In this document: positions 26,721 to 35,810 of the stretch, one piece after another | Numbering within the stretch: the first letter of the stretch is position 1 | Layout of the letters: each line of letters opens with the position of its first letter | NCBI GenBank assembly: GCA_009691845.1 | Contig: SIAJ01000004.1 | Span: 62,001 to 126,000, forward strand | From: Gemmataceae bacterium | GTDB lineage: Bacteria > Planctomycetota > Planctomycetia > Gemmatales > Gemmataceae | Length of the DNA stretch: 64,000 nucleotides | Direction of reading: 5' to 3' | Program-made: the position numbers and the translations under genes | The notes under the pieces: generated by a model | What the model saw: only the letters and a program-made list of their open reading frames with translations | Told to the model about the DNA's origin: nothing | The model's database searches: none

Positions 26721-27488
26721 ATGCGCATACTTCTCACCAACGACGACGGCTTCCACGCCCCAGGCTTGCAGGCCCTTCGCAAGGAACTCATGCAACTGGG
26801 CGACCTCGTGGTTTGTGCCCCGGCCACCGAGCAATCGGCTGCCGGGCATTCCGTGACGCTGCTTTGGCCGCTGATCGTGCAGGAAGTGCTGGACGAGCAG
26901 AAGCGGTTCGTGGGCTGGGCAATTGAAGGCCGGCCTGCTGATTGCGTCAAACTCGCTCTCGTTGACCTCTTGAGCGAGCCGCCTGATCTGATCGTGAGTG
27001 GTCTGAACGCGGGTTCGAACGCGGGGATCAACGTGCTTTATTCGGGAACCGTGGCCGCGGCGATGGAAGGGGCTTTCTTTCGCCGAACCGCGATTGCCGT
27101 TTCGCAACAGTGTGGTAAGCCGAAAGAAGTCGATTTCACCGCCGGTGCGGCCGTCGCCCGCAAGGTGATCGAACAAATCCTCGAAAGCAAGCCGGAGGCG
27201 GGCTCGCTCTTCAACGTCAACCTTCCACGCCAGGAACTCGGCTCCCCGAAGGGACTAAAAGTGCTACCGCAAAACGTGGCCATGTACGAGGAAAGCTTCG
27301 TCAAGAACGTCGATCCGCGTGGCCGCACTTATTATTGGCTTGGTGCCGATTACGGCTGTCCGATTCCCCATCCCAATACGGACGAGGCCGCATTGATTGA
27401 AGGATATGTGACGCTGACACCGCTCCATTTCGATCTGACGAACCATGCGGTACTTGAGCAAATGCAGCAACGGAAGTGGAGCTTATGA
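26721..27488 (+). CDS. surE: 5'/3'-nucleotidase SurE
   Basis: The product has 255 residues and the SurE metal site: MRILLTNDDGFHAPGL (Asp-Asp), the Ser in PATEQSAAGHSVT, and the Asn in VSGLNAGSNAG. SurE enzymes dephosphorylate nucleoside monophosphates and short polyphosphates in the cytoplasm. The C-terminal swap region (RTYYWLGADYG, TDEAALIEGYVTLTPL) is also typical. It lies 31 bp after uvrC, so co-transcription is likely. Confidence 0.95.
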   Translation: MRILLTNDDGFHAPGLQALRKELMQLGDLVVCAPATEQSAAGHSVTLLWPLIVQEVLDEQKRFVGWAIEGRPADCVKLALVDLLSEPPDLIVSGLNAGSNAGINVLYSGTVAAAMEGAFFRRTAIAVSQQCGKPKEVDFTAGAAVARKVIEQILESKPEAGSLFNVNLPRQELGSPKGLKVLPQNVAMYEESFVKNVDPRGRTYYWLGADYGCPIPHPNTDEAALIEGYVTLTPLHFDLTNHAVLEQMQQRKWSL

Positions 27489-27558
27489 TGCCAAAACGCC
27501 TCGCCTAGCACTCGCGGTTCCGCCAGTATGAACTTGGCCTTGCCAGATTCCGCTCCCC

Positions 27559-30500
27559 ATGTTCCAATCTCCCCTTGGCGGTGGTACGGATTCCCCGCAG
27601 TACGGCACGGATATGCCCCTGAGTTCTCAGCAACAACCGCAATTTGCAGCGCCGCCGGTGCGCGTCGAAGTACGCCATGGGGCTGCTCCCCCTGTTGGCT
27701 TCGACGTCGTTGGCGACGAGTTCGTCATCGGCTCCGTTCCGGGCTGCGATCTGCGGATTCCCGGTGCCAATCTTCCGCCGCAAGTCTGCATCATTCAACG
27801 CACGCACAACGGGGCCATCCTCCGCAAGCTCGCCGCCGCTTTGCCGATTCTCTTGAATGGCAGCCCGGTCGCTCCGAATGGAACGGCCGACCTGAAGCAC
27901 GGCGACATCATCTCCGTCGGCGCCGTCGATCTGCATGTCTCGATCGCATTTCGAGTTCCGGTTTCGGCACCAATCACGGAGCCAGCCAGGCCGACGAAGG
28001 ACTTCCGCCACGAAGAATGGGAACGCAAGCAGCGGGAGCTCGAGGCACGAGCCAAAGAACTCGAAGAGCAGTCGCGCGAACTCGATGCCGACCGCGTTCT
28101 CTGGTATGAACGCCGACAGGAGATCGAGGCGGAGATTCAGAAGTCGCGCGAAGAAATCGAAGCGGGTCGACGAAACCACGACGATGAAAATCCCGCCGTG
28201 CTGGCCAAATTTCGAGTCAGGATTGAGCACGAAGTCGGCGAGGAGTATCGAGCCAAACGCGAAGAGCTGGAACGAATGCAGTTTGCTCTCCGCGAAGCAT
28301 CGGTCCAGATTCGCGAGAAGAAGCAGCAACTCGAGGATACGCTCAAGAACGCCGATCCTCGTCTCAAGGAACTCGCGGAACACGAGAAGACTCTGGAAGG
28401 TCAGCAACGGGCACTGGTGGCGTTGGCCAACGACCTGAAGCGACAGCGAGACGCCGCGGATTCCACGGAAAGAGTGCAGGAAGTTCGGCTTCAACAACGC
28501 GAACAAGACCTGGCTCGCCGAGAAGTCGATATTGCGGCACGCGAGTTGGCTACCCGGGATTTAGCTAACCTGGCCGAGAAGGACCGGGGCCAGTACCACG
28601 AAGACCTCGTTCGCGTCGACCGTCTCTCCGTATCGCTTGCAACGAAGGAATGTGCTCTCGACCTGCGAGCTCTGGAGATCGACGAGCGCAACGAGCAGTG
28701 CCAGCGAGACGCCCGCGATTTTGAGGAGCACCTTGGACAGTTCGACGAGCGTGAGGAACGAGCCAAGGACGAGGATGTTCGGCTTGCGGCGAGAAAGGAA
28801 GAGCTGGATGCCCGCGAAGCTCGCCTGAATGGCCGGATTGCCGAGATCGAGACCCAGCAAACCACCCTGATCGGATTGCGAAGCAAGCTCGAACGCCTTC
28901 GCGATGAACTTCGTGCTCAGGAATCGCGAGTCAGTGACGACCGCGTCCGCACCGAGGAAGAAGCACGGACCACCAGCGGGCGGTTGCGGCAGGTCGAGGC
29001 CGAGAAAACCGGCCATGAGGAGGGCTTGCGGCTCCAACAGGAGCGCTCGGCACTGATGTCGCAAGCGGCCGAGCGATTGCGTGTGATGCAGGGGCAGATC
29101 GAATCCGAGGGGGCCCGTCTCGATGCCCTCGAAGCAGAACTCGCCAAAAAGGAAGCCGAGCAGGCCGAGCAGAGTGGACTGATCACGGTCCAGGCTCATC
29201 AATTGCTCGAAGCCCAGGAACGACTGGAGGCCGATCGGCTACTGTTGCGAGAACGCGAAAATGTCGCTCGCCAATCGGAAGAAGCACGAGAATCACTTCA
29301 GGAACAATTGCGACTCCGCTCGGACGAGTTCGCGACCCGTCAGCGTGAAATGGACGAGCGGGCCCGGCAACTTGAATCGCAGGCCCAGGAACTCGCCGAA
29401 CACGTCGCCCGACTGGAAGACCTGCGGGCCGATGCCAACTCTGCCCGACGGCTCACCGACGAGGAAGCCGCGATCCTCGCCCAACGCGATGAGAAGATGC
29501 GGGCGGCCGAGGACATTATCGCCGAGCAACGCCGGCAGCTTGAAGAAGCCCGGACGCTGTTCGAGGACGAACAAGCCGAAGCCAACGACCGGCTCGCCAA
29601 GGCCCGTGTCGAGATCGACGAGTTGAAGGAGGCTCTCTCGGCCCGGACGAAGGAACTCCTCGGTCAGATGCCGCACCTGGAACAACGAGCCCAGGCGGCT
29701 TTGGATCGCACGGCCCAGGCGCGGGAAGCAATGCGCTCGCAACTCGGCGAACTGCACGCCTATGCGATGAAGAGCCAGGATGACCTGCTCGCAATCCGCA
29801 CGCAGGTTCAGGAAGAACTCGGTCGATTGCGGGAACAAGAACAGACCCTGAACCGGGCGAAGTCCGAGCATCGTCTGGCCGTCTCCTCGTTCCGGCAACA
29901 ACTCATCGAATGGCAGGGCCGCTTCTCGGGCATGAAGCAGAGCCTCCATCTGGGCGAAACCCGCCTCGGGCGCCGCGAGAAGGAAGTCGAGGCCACGGTC
30001 CAGGAACTGGCCGAGCGAGCCGAGAAAATTCAGCAGCAAGAGCACGAAGTCACGGAGAAGCGAACTGAGGTCGATCGGCACCTGGGCGACATGCAATCGT
30101 GGTTCCGCCAAAAGTTCCGCGAGATTGCCGGGACGCGGTGGAGCAAACACAGAGGACAGAAGTCAGGAGACTCAGGGATTCTGCAGCTTCCGGCCAGAGA
30201 GCAAGTAGTGAGTACTGAGTACTCACTACTCAGTACTTCACCGCAGGACGAAGTGATTCTGCCGATCACCGATGATCTCGATCCGGCCGATCGCAAACTT
30301 GGGGAATTGTTGCGGTCGCTCGACATTGTTGATCGCGACACCTTGCTGGCAATGTGGGACGAATCTCGTCGACAGCGACGAACTCTGCGACAGGTCCTTC
30401 TTTCGGGCGGATATCTCACGCTTTATCAGCTTGCCCTTATCGAGTCGGGCAATCTGGCTGGGCTGATGCTTGGACGTTTCCGTGTCATCGATCGATTGCT

Positions 30501-31272
30501 CTCCACCCCGCGTGAAGCGATCTATCGGGTGTTCGATCCGCTTTCGCGTGGCTCGGAAGCAAGCCAGGAAGCGGGAACTTGTTTACTGCGTCATCTGGGC
30601 GAAGCCGAAATGCTCGACGCGGTTCGGCCCGATGAATATCGCCAGCGATTCGGGGCGGCACGCGATTTGGCTCATCCGAACGTGGTTGCGACTCTCGAAG
30701 TTCTGGACATCAACGGTCGACCTGCCGTTACTCAGGAATGGTTGCATGGCCTGCCGGGTGCCGATTGGCCGGCAGCGGTTTCCGTACCAGGTGTTTGGCA
30801 TCGCCTGATGATGCAGGCAGCGCTCGGGCTACATGCCGCCCACTCCGTGGGGTTGATCCATGGCCGACTCGCGGCCGGTTCGTTCTTGCTAACGAAACCA
30901 GGTGTGGCGAAACTGGTTGGCATCGGTGAGCCACCGTGGCTGCAAGCGGGGAATCTGGATCGTGAAACGACCGCCGAAGACGATCTGCGAGCATTGGGAG
31001 TCGTCGCACTCGGCTGGATGCATGGCGGCCGACGCAAAGGCGTGAAGCCGAAGCCATTCCCAACCGGATTGCTCGACGTGCTCAGGAGTCTCGGCGTCAC
31101 CCCGGAAGAGGGTGGTGTGCCCCTTGCCGTATATCCCAACACGTCCGCGTTGCTTGAGGACCTCGATCGCGCGGCAGCCGAGGTTCCATCGGATCGAAGT
31201 GCCTGGGACAAGTTGCTGAGCTATGTTGCCGAGAATGCGGGCGACGCGCCGGTGCTTCGCCAATCGGCCTGA
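27559..31272 (+). CDS. FHA-like / long coiled-coil / pseudokinase protein
   Basis: The product has 1237 residues. Residues about 40-135 look like a degenerate FHA domain (FVIGSVPGCDLRI ... LKHGDIISVG) lacking the usual SxxH. Residues about 150-860 form an almost continuous Glu/Arg/Gln-rich coiled coil. After a short linker comes GYLTLYQLALIESGNL, matching the segment that precedes the kinase domain in many planctomycete Ser/Thr kinases. The kinase-like domain follows, but the ATP lysine is not evident, the HRD motif reads GLIHGRLAAGSFLL and the DFG position reads KLVGIGEP. It should therefore be catalytically dead. No membrane segment is visible. A scaffold in a phospho-signalling complex is the simplest inference. 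Confidence 0.85.
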   Translation: MFQSPLGGGTDSPQYGTDMPLSSQQQPQFAAPPVRVEVRHGAAPPVGFDVVGDEFVIGSVPGCDLRIPGANLPPQVCIIQRTHNGAILRKLAAALPILLNGSPVAPNGTADLKHGDIISVGAVDLHVSIAFRVPVSAPITEPARPTKDFRHEEWERKQRELEARAKELEEQSRELDADRVLWYERRQEIEAEIQKSREEIEAGRRNHDDENPAVLAKFRVRIEHEVGEEYRAKREELERMQFALREASVQIREKKQQLEDTLKNADPRLKELAEHEKTLEGQQRALVALANDLKRQRDAADSTERVQEVRLQQREQDLARREVDIAARELATRDLANLAEKDRGQYHEDLVRVDRLSVSLATKECALDLRALEIDERNEQCQRDARDFEEHLGQFDEREERAKDEDVRLAARKEELDAREARLNGRIAEIETQQTTLIGLRSKLERLRDELRAQESRVSDDRVRTEEEARTTSGRLRQVEAEKTGHEEGLRLQQERSALMSQAAERLRVMQGQIESEGARLDALEAELAKKEAEQAEQSGLITVQAHQLLEAQERLEADRLLLRERENVARQSEEARESLQEQLRLRSDEFATRQREMDERARQLESQAQELAEHVARLEDLRADANSARRLTDEEAAILAQRDEKMRAAEDIIAEQRRQLEEARTLFEDEQAEANDRLAKARVEIDELKEALSARTKELLGQMPHLEQRAQAALDRTAQAREAMRSQLGELHAYAMKSQDDLLAIRTQVQEELGRLREQEQTLNRAKSEHRLAVSSFRQQLIEWQGRFSGMKQSLHLGETRLGRREKEVEATVQELAERAEKIQQQEHEVTEKRTEVDRHLGDMQSWFRQKFREIAGTRWSKHRGQKSGDSGILQLPAREQVVSTEYSLLSTSPQDEVILPITDDLDPADRKLGELLRSLDIVDRDTLLAMWDESRRQRRTLRQVLLSGGYLTLYQLALIESGNLAGLMLGRFRVIDRLLSTPREAIYRVFDPLSRGSEASQEAGTCLLRHLGEAEMLDAVRPDEYRQRFGAARDLAHPNVVATLEVLDINGRPAVTQEWLHGLPGADWPAAVSVPGVWHRLMMQAALGLHAAHSVGLIHGRLAAGSFLLTKPGVAKLVGIGEPPWLQAGNLDRETTAEDDLRALGVVALGWMHGGRRKGVKPKPFPTGLLDVLRSLGVTPEEGGVPLAVYPNTSALLEDLDRAAAEVPSDRSAWDKLLSYVAENAGDAPVLRQSA
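30204..30237. repeat. Palindromic insertion inside a coding sequence
   Basis: AGTAGTGAGTACT is followed by its inverted copy AGTACTCACTACT, and AGTACTGAGT (30211-30220) also pairs with ACTCAGTACT (30228-30237). It encodes an odd linker (VVSTEYSLLSTS) between the coiled coil and the kinase-like domain. Confidence 0.75.
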
Positions 31273-31354
31273 CATTATCCTGGATCGGTACTGCACATCC
31301 CACCTCCGGTTCCCTAATCCAACTCTTAGAACGGTTGTCTCACGAGGTTCATTC

Positions 31355-31687
31355 ATGCCAAAGCTCACGGTCGAAGGTGCGGGCACGTTCGACGTTCCCG
31401 CTGGTAAGCGTCTCGTCTTGGCCTTGGAGGCGGAAGCGGGCATCGACCAATTGCATGCTTGCGGCGGGAATGCCCGCTGCACGACCTGCCGGGTCGAATT
31501 CATTGCGGGCGAGCCAGCAACGCAGCGACCTGCCGAAACGGCGGTACTGGCTGCTCGGGGCCTTACCGGAGTGCGTCTGAGTTGCCAGATCACCTGCGAG
31601 AACGACATGACCGTGCGGGCCATCAGCAGGCTCGCGGGAAGCGGCCGCAAGGACGCCGGCACCCGCCCGGCGGATATGATTCCCTGA
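31355..31687 (+). CDS. 2Fe-2S ferredoxin
   Basis: The product has 110 residues with the adrenodoxin/Isc-type cluster pattern: Cys in LHACGGNARCTTCRVEF (C-x5-C-x2-C) and a fourth Cys in VRLSCQITCEND about 37 residues later. It should carry electrons in the cytoplasm. The start MPKLTVEGAG follows CGAGG at a reasonable distance; upstream in-frame codons are intergenic. It lies 83 bp after the pseudokinase gene and 34 bp before the PAC2 gene. No reductase or partner oxidase is next to it. Confidence 0.9.
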   Translation: MPKLTVEGAGTFDVPAGKRLVLALEAEAGIDQLHACGGNARCTTCRVEFIAGEPATQRPAETAVLAARGLTGVRLSCQITCENDMTVRAISRLAGSGRKDAGTRPADMIP

Positions 31688-31720
31688 TTGAGACCTTCGC
31701 GCTCGACTGAAAGGGCCAGC

Positions 31721-32665
31721 ATGGCCGAGAAGGTGAAACTGCATCGTCCGTGGATGGTGGCCGTATGGCCCGGAATGGGACACGTCGCGCTCAACGCGGG
31801 CTACTATCTCCTTTCCAAGTTGGAAATGGGCGTCCTCGCAGAACTCGATGCCGGCGACCTGTTCGATATCGATCATGTGGAAGTGAAAGCCGGCATGGTT
31901 CAACCGGGCCGCAAGCCACGCAATCGATTTTTCGTTTGGAACGATCCAGAGAAGGAACGGGATCTCGTCGTGTTTCTCGGCGAGGCACAGCCCCCGATCG
32001 GGCGATTTCCGTTCTGCAAGCAACTCGTGGCTTACGCCCAAGATCTCGGCATCGAACGAGTGTTCACCTTTGCGGCCATGGCCACGCGGATGCACCCGGA
32101 ATCGAGTGCCCGCATCTTCGGTGCGGCCACGGACGAAGCCAATCTCGCGGAACTCCGTCGGCTGGATGTGGAATTACTCGAAGAGGGCAACATCGGAGGT
32201 CTCAATGGCGTGCTCCTCGGCGTGGCCATGGAGGCCGGCCTGCACGGAATGTGTCTCCTGGGCGAGATGCCCCACGTTTTTGCTCAATTGCCGTTCCCCA
32301 AGGCATCGTTGGCCGTGCTGGAAACCTTCTCGACGATCGCTGGGATCGAAATCGATTTCTCGGACCTCACGGAGCAGGCCAAGAATGCGGACGAGCAACT
32401 CGGCGAACTCCTGGCTCGCGTCGAGGAAGCCTACGGACGACAGACGGGCAACGAGGATGACGAGGGGATACTTTCCTCGGATGCCTCCGAGTCGGCGGAG
32501 GAGAATGAGCTTACTACGGCCGACCGCAAACGCATTGAGCGATTGTTCAATCAATCTCAAGAGGATCGCTCGAAGGCATTCTTGTTGAAGCGAGAACTAG
32601 ACCGGCTGAATGTCTTCAAGCAGTACGAAGATCGATTCCTGGATTTGTTTCAGAAGCCGGGGTGA
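31721..32665 (+). CDS. PAC2-family (proteasome-assembly-chaperone-like) protein
   Basis: The product has 314 residues. The start MAEKVKLHRP is chosen because AAAGGG lies upstream. The PAC2-like core shows WMVAVWPGMGHVALNAGYYL, VVFLGEAQPPIGRFPF, RVFTFAAMATRM, GGLNGVLLGVAM and GMCLLGEMPHVFAQLPFPKA. A C-terminal acidic, helical tail (residues about 240-314) ends in FLDLFQKPG. In actinobacteria and archaea PAC2 relatives are found near proteasome-type genes, but no proteasome gene is here, so the role is open. Confidence 0.8.
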   Translation: MAEKVKLHRPWMVAVWPGMGHVALNAGYYLLSKLEMGVLAELDAGDLFDIDHVEVKAGMVQPGRKPRNRFFVWNDPEKERDLVVFLGEAQPPIGRFPFCKQLVAYAQDLGIERVFTFAAMATRMHPESSARIFGAATDEANLAELRRLDVELLEEGNIGGLNGVLLGVAMEAGLHGMCLLGEMPHVFAQLPFPKASLAVLETFSTIAGIEIDFSDLTEQAKNADEQLGELLARVEEAYGRQTGNEDDEGILSSDASESAEENELTTADRKRIERLFNQSQEDRSKAFLLKRELDRLNVFKQYEDRFLDLFQKPG

Positions 32666-32668
32666 TAC

Positions 32669-34936
32669 TCACTCCACGGTCTTGAGTTTCTTTTCCACCT
32701 CTTTGCCTCGCACTTCGTCCTTGCGCCGGCTACTCGTGGCATACAGCTTGCCCGACATTTGCCAGGCTTCTTTTGCCTTTGCGGGCAAGTTCAGCTTCGC
32801 ATAGACATCGCCCAGGTGGTCCCACACCGTCGGATCGTCGGCCCCATCGGGCAGTGCGGCGGCTTTCACCAACCATTCGCGGGCTTCATCGAATTTTCCT
32901 TTGCGAAAGAGAACCCAGCCGAGACTGTCCAGATAGGCCGCGTTGTCGTCCGATCCGCCGGTATCCCGACGTGTTCCGCGATCAACCTCCATCGCTCGGC
33001 GGATCAGACGTTCGGCCTCATCCAGGTTCACGTTGCGGTCGGCCATCTGGTAGCCGAGGTTATTGTTCGCCAGGACCGCATCCGGATCGGTTTCCAGAAT
33101 CAGTCGCAGTTGTTCTTCGGATTTGGCGTGATCCCCTTTCAGCGAATATGTGTTCGAGAGAGCATAGCGCACGGCACGCACTCGCTCCGATTGCGGAAAC
33201 TCTTTCATGGTTTCCTCGCACTCACGCACTGCTTCATCGTACTTCTCGATACGAGCCAGAATCTCGGCCCGGCGACAGCGGGCGAGCACCTTGCTGAACT
33301 CAGAAGTCAGCTTGATGGCTTTGTCGGCGTGTTGCAGGGCTTCCTCGAACTTGCCCAGATCCGCGAGAGCCGCGGCGAGATTGGCTTCGAACAACACCGC
33401 ATTCGTGTTTCGGGCCGCGAGCCGGCCGTCGATCGCGTCCCTGCAGAGAGCGACAATCTCCTTGTTCTTGTGCTGCCGATGGAGCAGATCGAGCAACCCG
33501 GAGTAGATTTTGTGTTCGTGTTCGGGTGAAGGCGTGAGCAAACATTGACGGTACAAAGTCTCGGCCTCTTTCAATTGCTTGGTGTGTGCAGCCAGGGCGG
33601 CCAAGAACATCCAGGTTTTGACCGTCCGCGTCTTCTCGGACCGCAATTCCGCCAGGGCTTCCGGCAATAAATCCGCGACCAGTTTAGGCTCGGCGTGCAA
33701 GACAGACAGCATGATTCGCGATCGTTCCTGGGCGGCATCGCGGGCGTCCTGTTTCACGTCGTCCCCAGTCGCTTCGGCCTTCTGCAACGACTCGTCGAAC
33801 AGGTCCAACACTTTCTTCATTCGATCTTGAGTCTGGTAAAGCCGAAAGAGACCGCGATAGATGTCGGGCTTGATGTTCGTTTCCAGAAGCGACAGGTACA
33901 ACGTTTCCGCTTGCTTGCGGCTGGCGGCATCACGTCCGAGCTCGCGAGCCAACACCAGTTGCAGACCAATGTGGTATTCGTCTCGGCCGGAATAGCGTTT
34001 GATCGCCGGTATCACATCCCGTTCACGGCCGAGCTTGCGCAAGAGTTCGATCTTCTTCTCGTACGGCTCAACTTCGATCGGTGAGTATTCCAGGTACGCG
34101 TCCAACGCTTCCAGTGCCTCGGCCCATTTCTCCTGGGCGACGGCGATTTCGCTGAGGTTCCAGCTAATGCGAATCGCCTGGTGCCGAGAATCCGCATCTT
34201 CGCTTTTCAAGAGAGTGTCGCGTGCACTTCGGAATGCAGCCGTGGCCTTGTCGAATTCCTTCGTTTGCACCCGGGCTCGGCCCAGGCGTTCGTAGGCTCG
34301 GGCCTGCGTCGCTTGCAGATCCTCTCGCGAGAAGCCGTTGCCAAAGAGCAGTTGCTCCCGCTTCGCTTCAATCGTGCGAATGATGGCCTCCTGAGCCTTC
34401 GCCGCTTCCGCGTGTTCACCCTTTTTGTCGAGCAACTCGTACAGGTCCGAAAGCATGTACAGCAGGCGTTCTGGTCGTGCTTGGGCCTCCTTCAGCACGA
34501 CACCTTTTTGCAGGGCCACGATCGCTTCTGCCGGTCGGCCATCGCGCTTCAACAGGCGAGCGAACTGGAAGGCGATTTCCACTTCGTGCGGATCCTGATC
34601 GAGAATGCCCCGGCAAAGGGAAATGGCATTCGCTTCACGGCCGATGGCAACGTATAAGGGTACAAGTGCTTTCTGAATCTCAATCGAAGTTGGGTCAATC
34701 GCGGCTGCCTTTTCGAGAGTGGTTGCGGCTTCAATCAGTTTGTCTTGCCGCTGACGGATCACGCCGACGGCGTACAAGGTTTTCGCATGGCGAAGGAGTT
34801 GGTTTGCTTCCTGCTGCTTGAGTTCTTCCTTCGAGGGCGTCTTTGGCTCGAGGACTTTTGGACGTTCGTCGATTTGGACTTGCGCCAGGCTCGCAGCAAC
34901 AACGAGAAGAGAAAGAGGAAACGCAAGGCGCAGCAT
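32669..34936 (-). CDS. Exported TPR-repeat protein
   Basis: The product has 755 residues. The start MLRLAFPLSLLVVAASLAQV gives a signal peptide and follows CCGGAGA; the frame is open for 585 bp more upstream but overlaps the next gene's region. At least ten tetratricopeptide units are visible, for example KLIEAATTLEKAAAIDPTSI, KWAEALEALDAYLEYSP, KFEEALQHADKAIKLTSEF and KFDEAREWLVKAAALPDGA. TPR solenoids assemble protein complexes. It ends 3 bp from the convergent PAC2 gene and precedes, in reverse order, the Bat-type operon. Confidence 0.88.
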   Translation of the reverse strand: MLRLAFPLSLLVVAASLAQVQIDERPKVLEPKTPSKEELKQQEANQLLRHAKTLYAVGVIRQRQDKLIEAATTLEKAAAIDPTSIEIQKALVPLYVAIGREANAISLCRGILDQDPHEVEIAFQFARLLKRDGRPAEAIVALQKGVVLKEAQARPERLLYMLSDLYELLDKKGEHAEAAKAQEAIIRTIEAKREQLLFGNGFSREDLQATQARAYERLGRARVQTKEFDKATAAFRSARDTLLKSEDADSRHQAIRISWNLSEIAVAQEKWAEALEALDAYLEYSPIEVEPYEKKIELLRKLGRERDVIPAIKRYSGRDEYHIGLQLVLARELGRDAASRKQAETLYLSLLETNIKPDIYRGLFRLYQTQDRMKKVLDLFDESLQKAEATGDDVKQDARDAAQERSRIMLSVLHAEPKLVADLLPEALAELRSEKTRTVKTWMFLAALAAHTKQLKEAETLYRQCLLTPSPEHEHKIYSGLLDLLHRQHKNKEIVALCRDAIDGRLAARNTNAVLFEANLAAALADLGKFEEALQHADKAIKLTSEFSKVLARCRRAEILARIEKYDEAVRECEETMKEFPQSERVRAVRYALSNTYSLKGDHAKSEEQLRLILETDPDAVLANNNLGYQMADRNVNLDEAERLIRRAMEVDRGTRRDTGGSDDNAAYLDSLGWVLFRKGKFDEAREWLVKAAALPDGADDPTVWDHLGDVYAKLNLPAKAKEAWQMSGKLYATSSRRKDEVRGKEVEKKLKTVE

Positions 34937-35060
34937 GGCTATCTCCGGCAAACGGACCGAACGCCCGCCGATTGTATCCTCGCCGGCAATTCCTGCCAAC
35001 CCGGATTCGCGGAGCTTGAAGCGTAAGCGAAGGCGGAGGTTCGCCTTCGCTTCAGGCTCG

Positions 35061-35810
35061 TCAATCCACTTCCACGACAAACGAACTCGACATCCATCCG
35101 GGCGTGCCGTCTGGAAGTTCGACCTGCAGCCAGCCGCCGCGTTCACCCAGCACGCGAAGCTCTGTGCCTGCGGGAAGTCGCACGTCCAACCGTCGCGGAT
35201 ATTCCTCGCTATTCCCAGAACGCAAGTCAGTTGCTGAGACGACGACGGCGGTCGGTTCTGCCCAGTGCAAACGCAGCCGATAATCCTCGCATCCGAGCCA
35301 ACCACCAATCGCTGACGCGACGAGGATTGTGCCAAGACCAACCCCGAGCAACCCGCGTCGGGAAGCTTTCCATCCGCGAACCAGGTTGAACCAGCCGATG
35401 GCCGAGAGCGCAATCGCTCCCCAGGCGAGTCGATACCAGGAGACGCCACGAACGGGCAGGGACTGTGCCTCATTCGGAACCAACGACGAGGCACGGTCCG
35501 CTGCTTGTTCGCGAACGGCATTCAGACCCTGTTGCAGCTCGCGGTCGTGAGGGGCCATTCGCAAGCCGCGTCGATAATCGCGGATTGCTCGACCCAAATC
35601 ACCCGCGAGAAATCGCGATTGGGCCATGTTTCTCGCGATTTCCGCTGTGCGTTCTCCGGCATTCCAGGCACGTTCGAATTCCTCGGCCGCGAGCAAGAAG
35701 TGCAGCCTGGCTTCGACCGCATCCGCACGGGATTCCAGGCCGGCACGATATTTATCGGCCGCACTCACCGGGCTCGCAATCATCGCGGCCGTGAAGAGGA
35801 GGGCTATCAC
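35061..35810 (-). CDS. BatE-like TPR and SH3b membrane protein
   Basis: The product has 249 residues: signal peptide (MIALLFTAAMIASPVSAAD), TPR-like helices (ERAWNAGERTAEIARNMAQS, GDLGRAIRDYRRGLRMAP), two membrane helices (WYRLAWGAIALSAIGWF; LLGVGLGTILVASAIGGWL) and a C-terminal SH3b domain (LPAGTELRVLGERGGWLQV, PGWMSSSFVVEV). This is the arrangement of BatE in Bacteroides-type aerotolerance operons. Its start overlaps the BatD-like stop by four bases, so it is the last gene of the operon. The SH3b may bind peptidoglycan. Confidence 0.82.
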   Translation of the reverse strand: MIALLFTAAMIASPVSAADKYRAGLESRADAVEARLHFLLAAEEFERAWNAGERTAEIARNMAQSRFLAGDLGRAIRDYRRGLRMAPHDRELQQGLNAVREQAADRASSLVPNEAQSLPVRGVSWYRLAWGAIALSAIGWFNLVRGWKASRRGLLGVGLGTILVASAIGGWLGCEDYRLRLHWAEPTAVVVSATDLRSGNSEEYPRRLDVRLPAGTELRVLGERGGWLQVELPDGTPGWMSSSFVVEVD

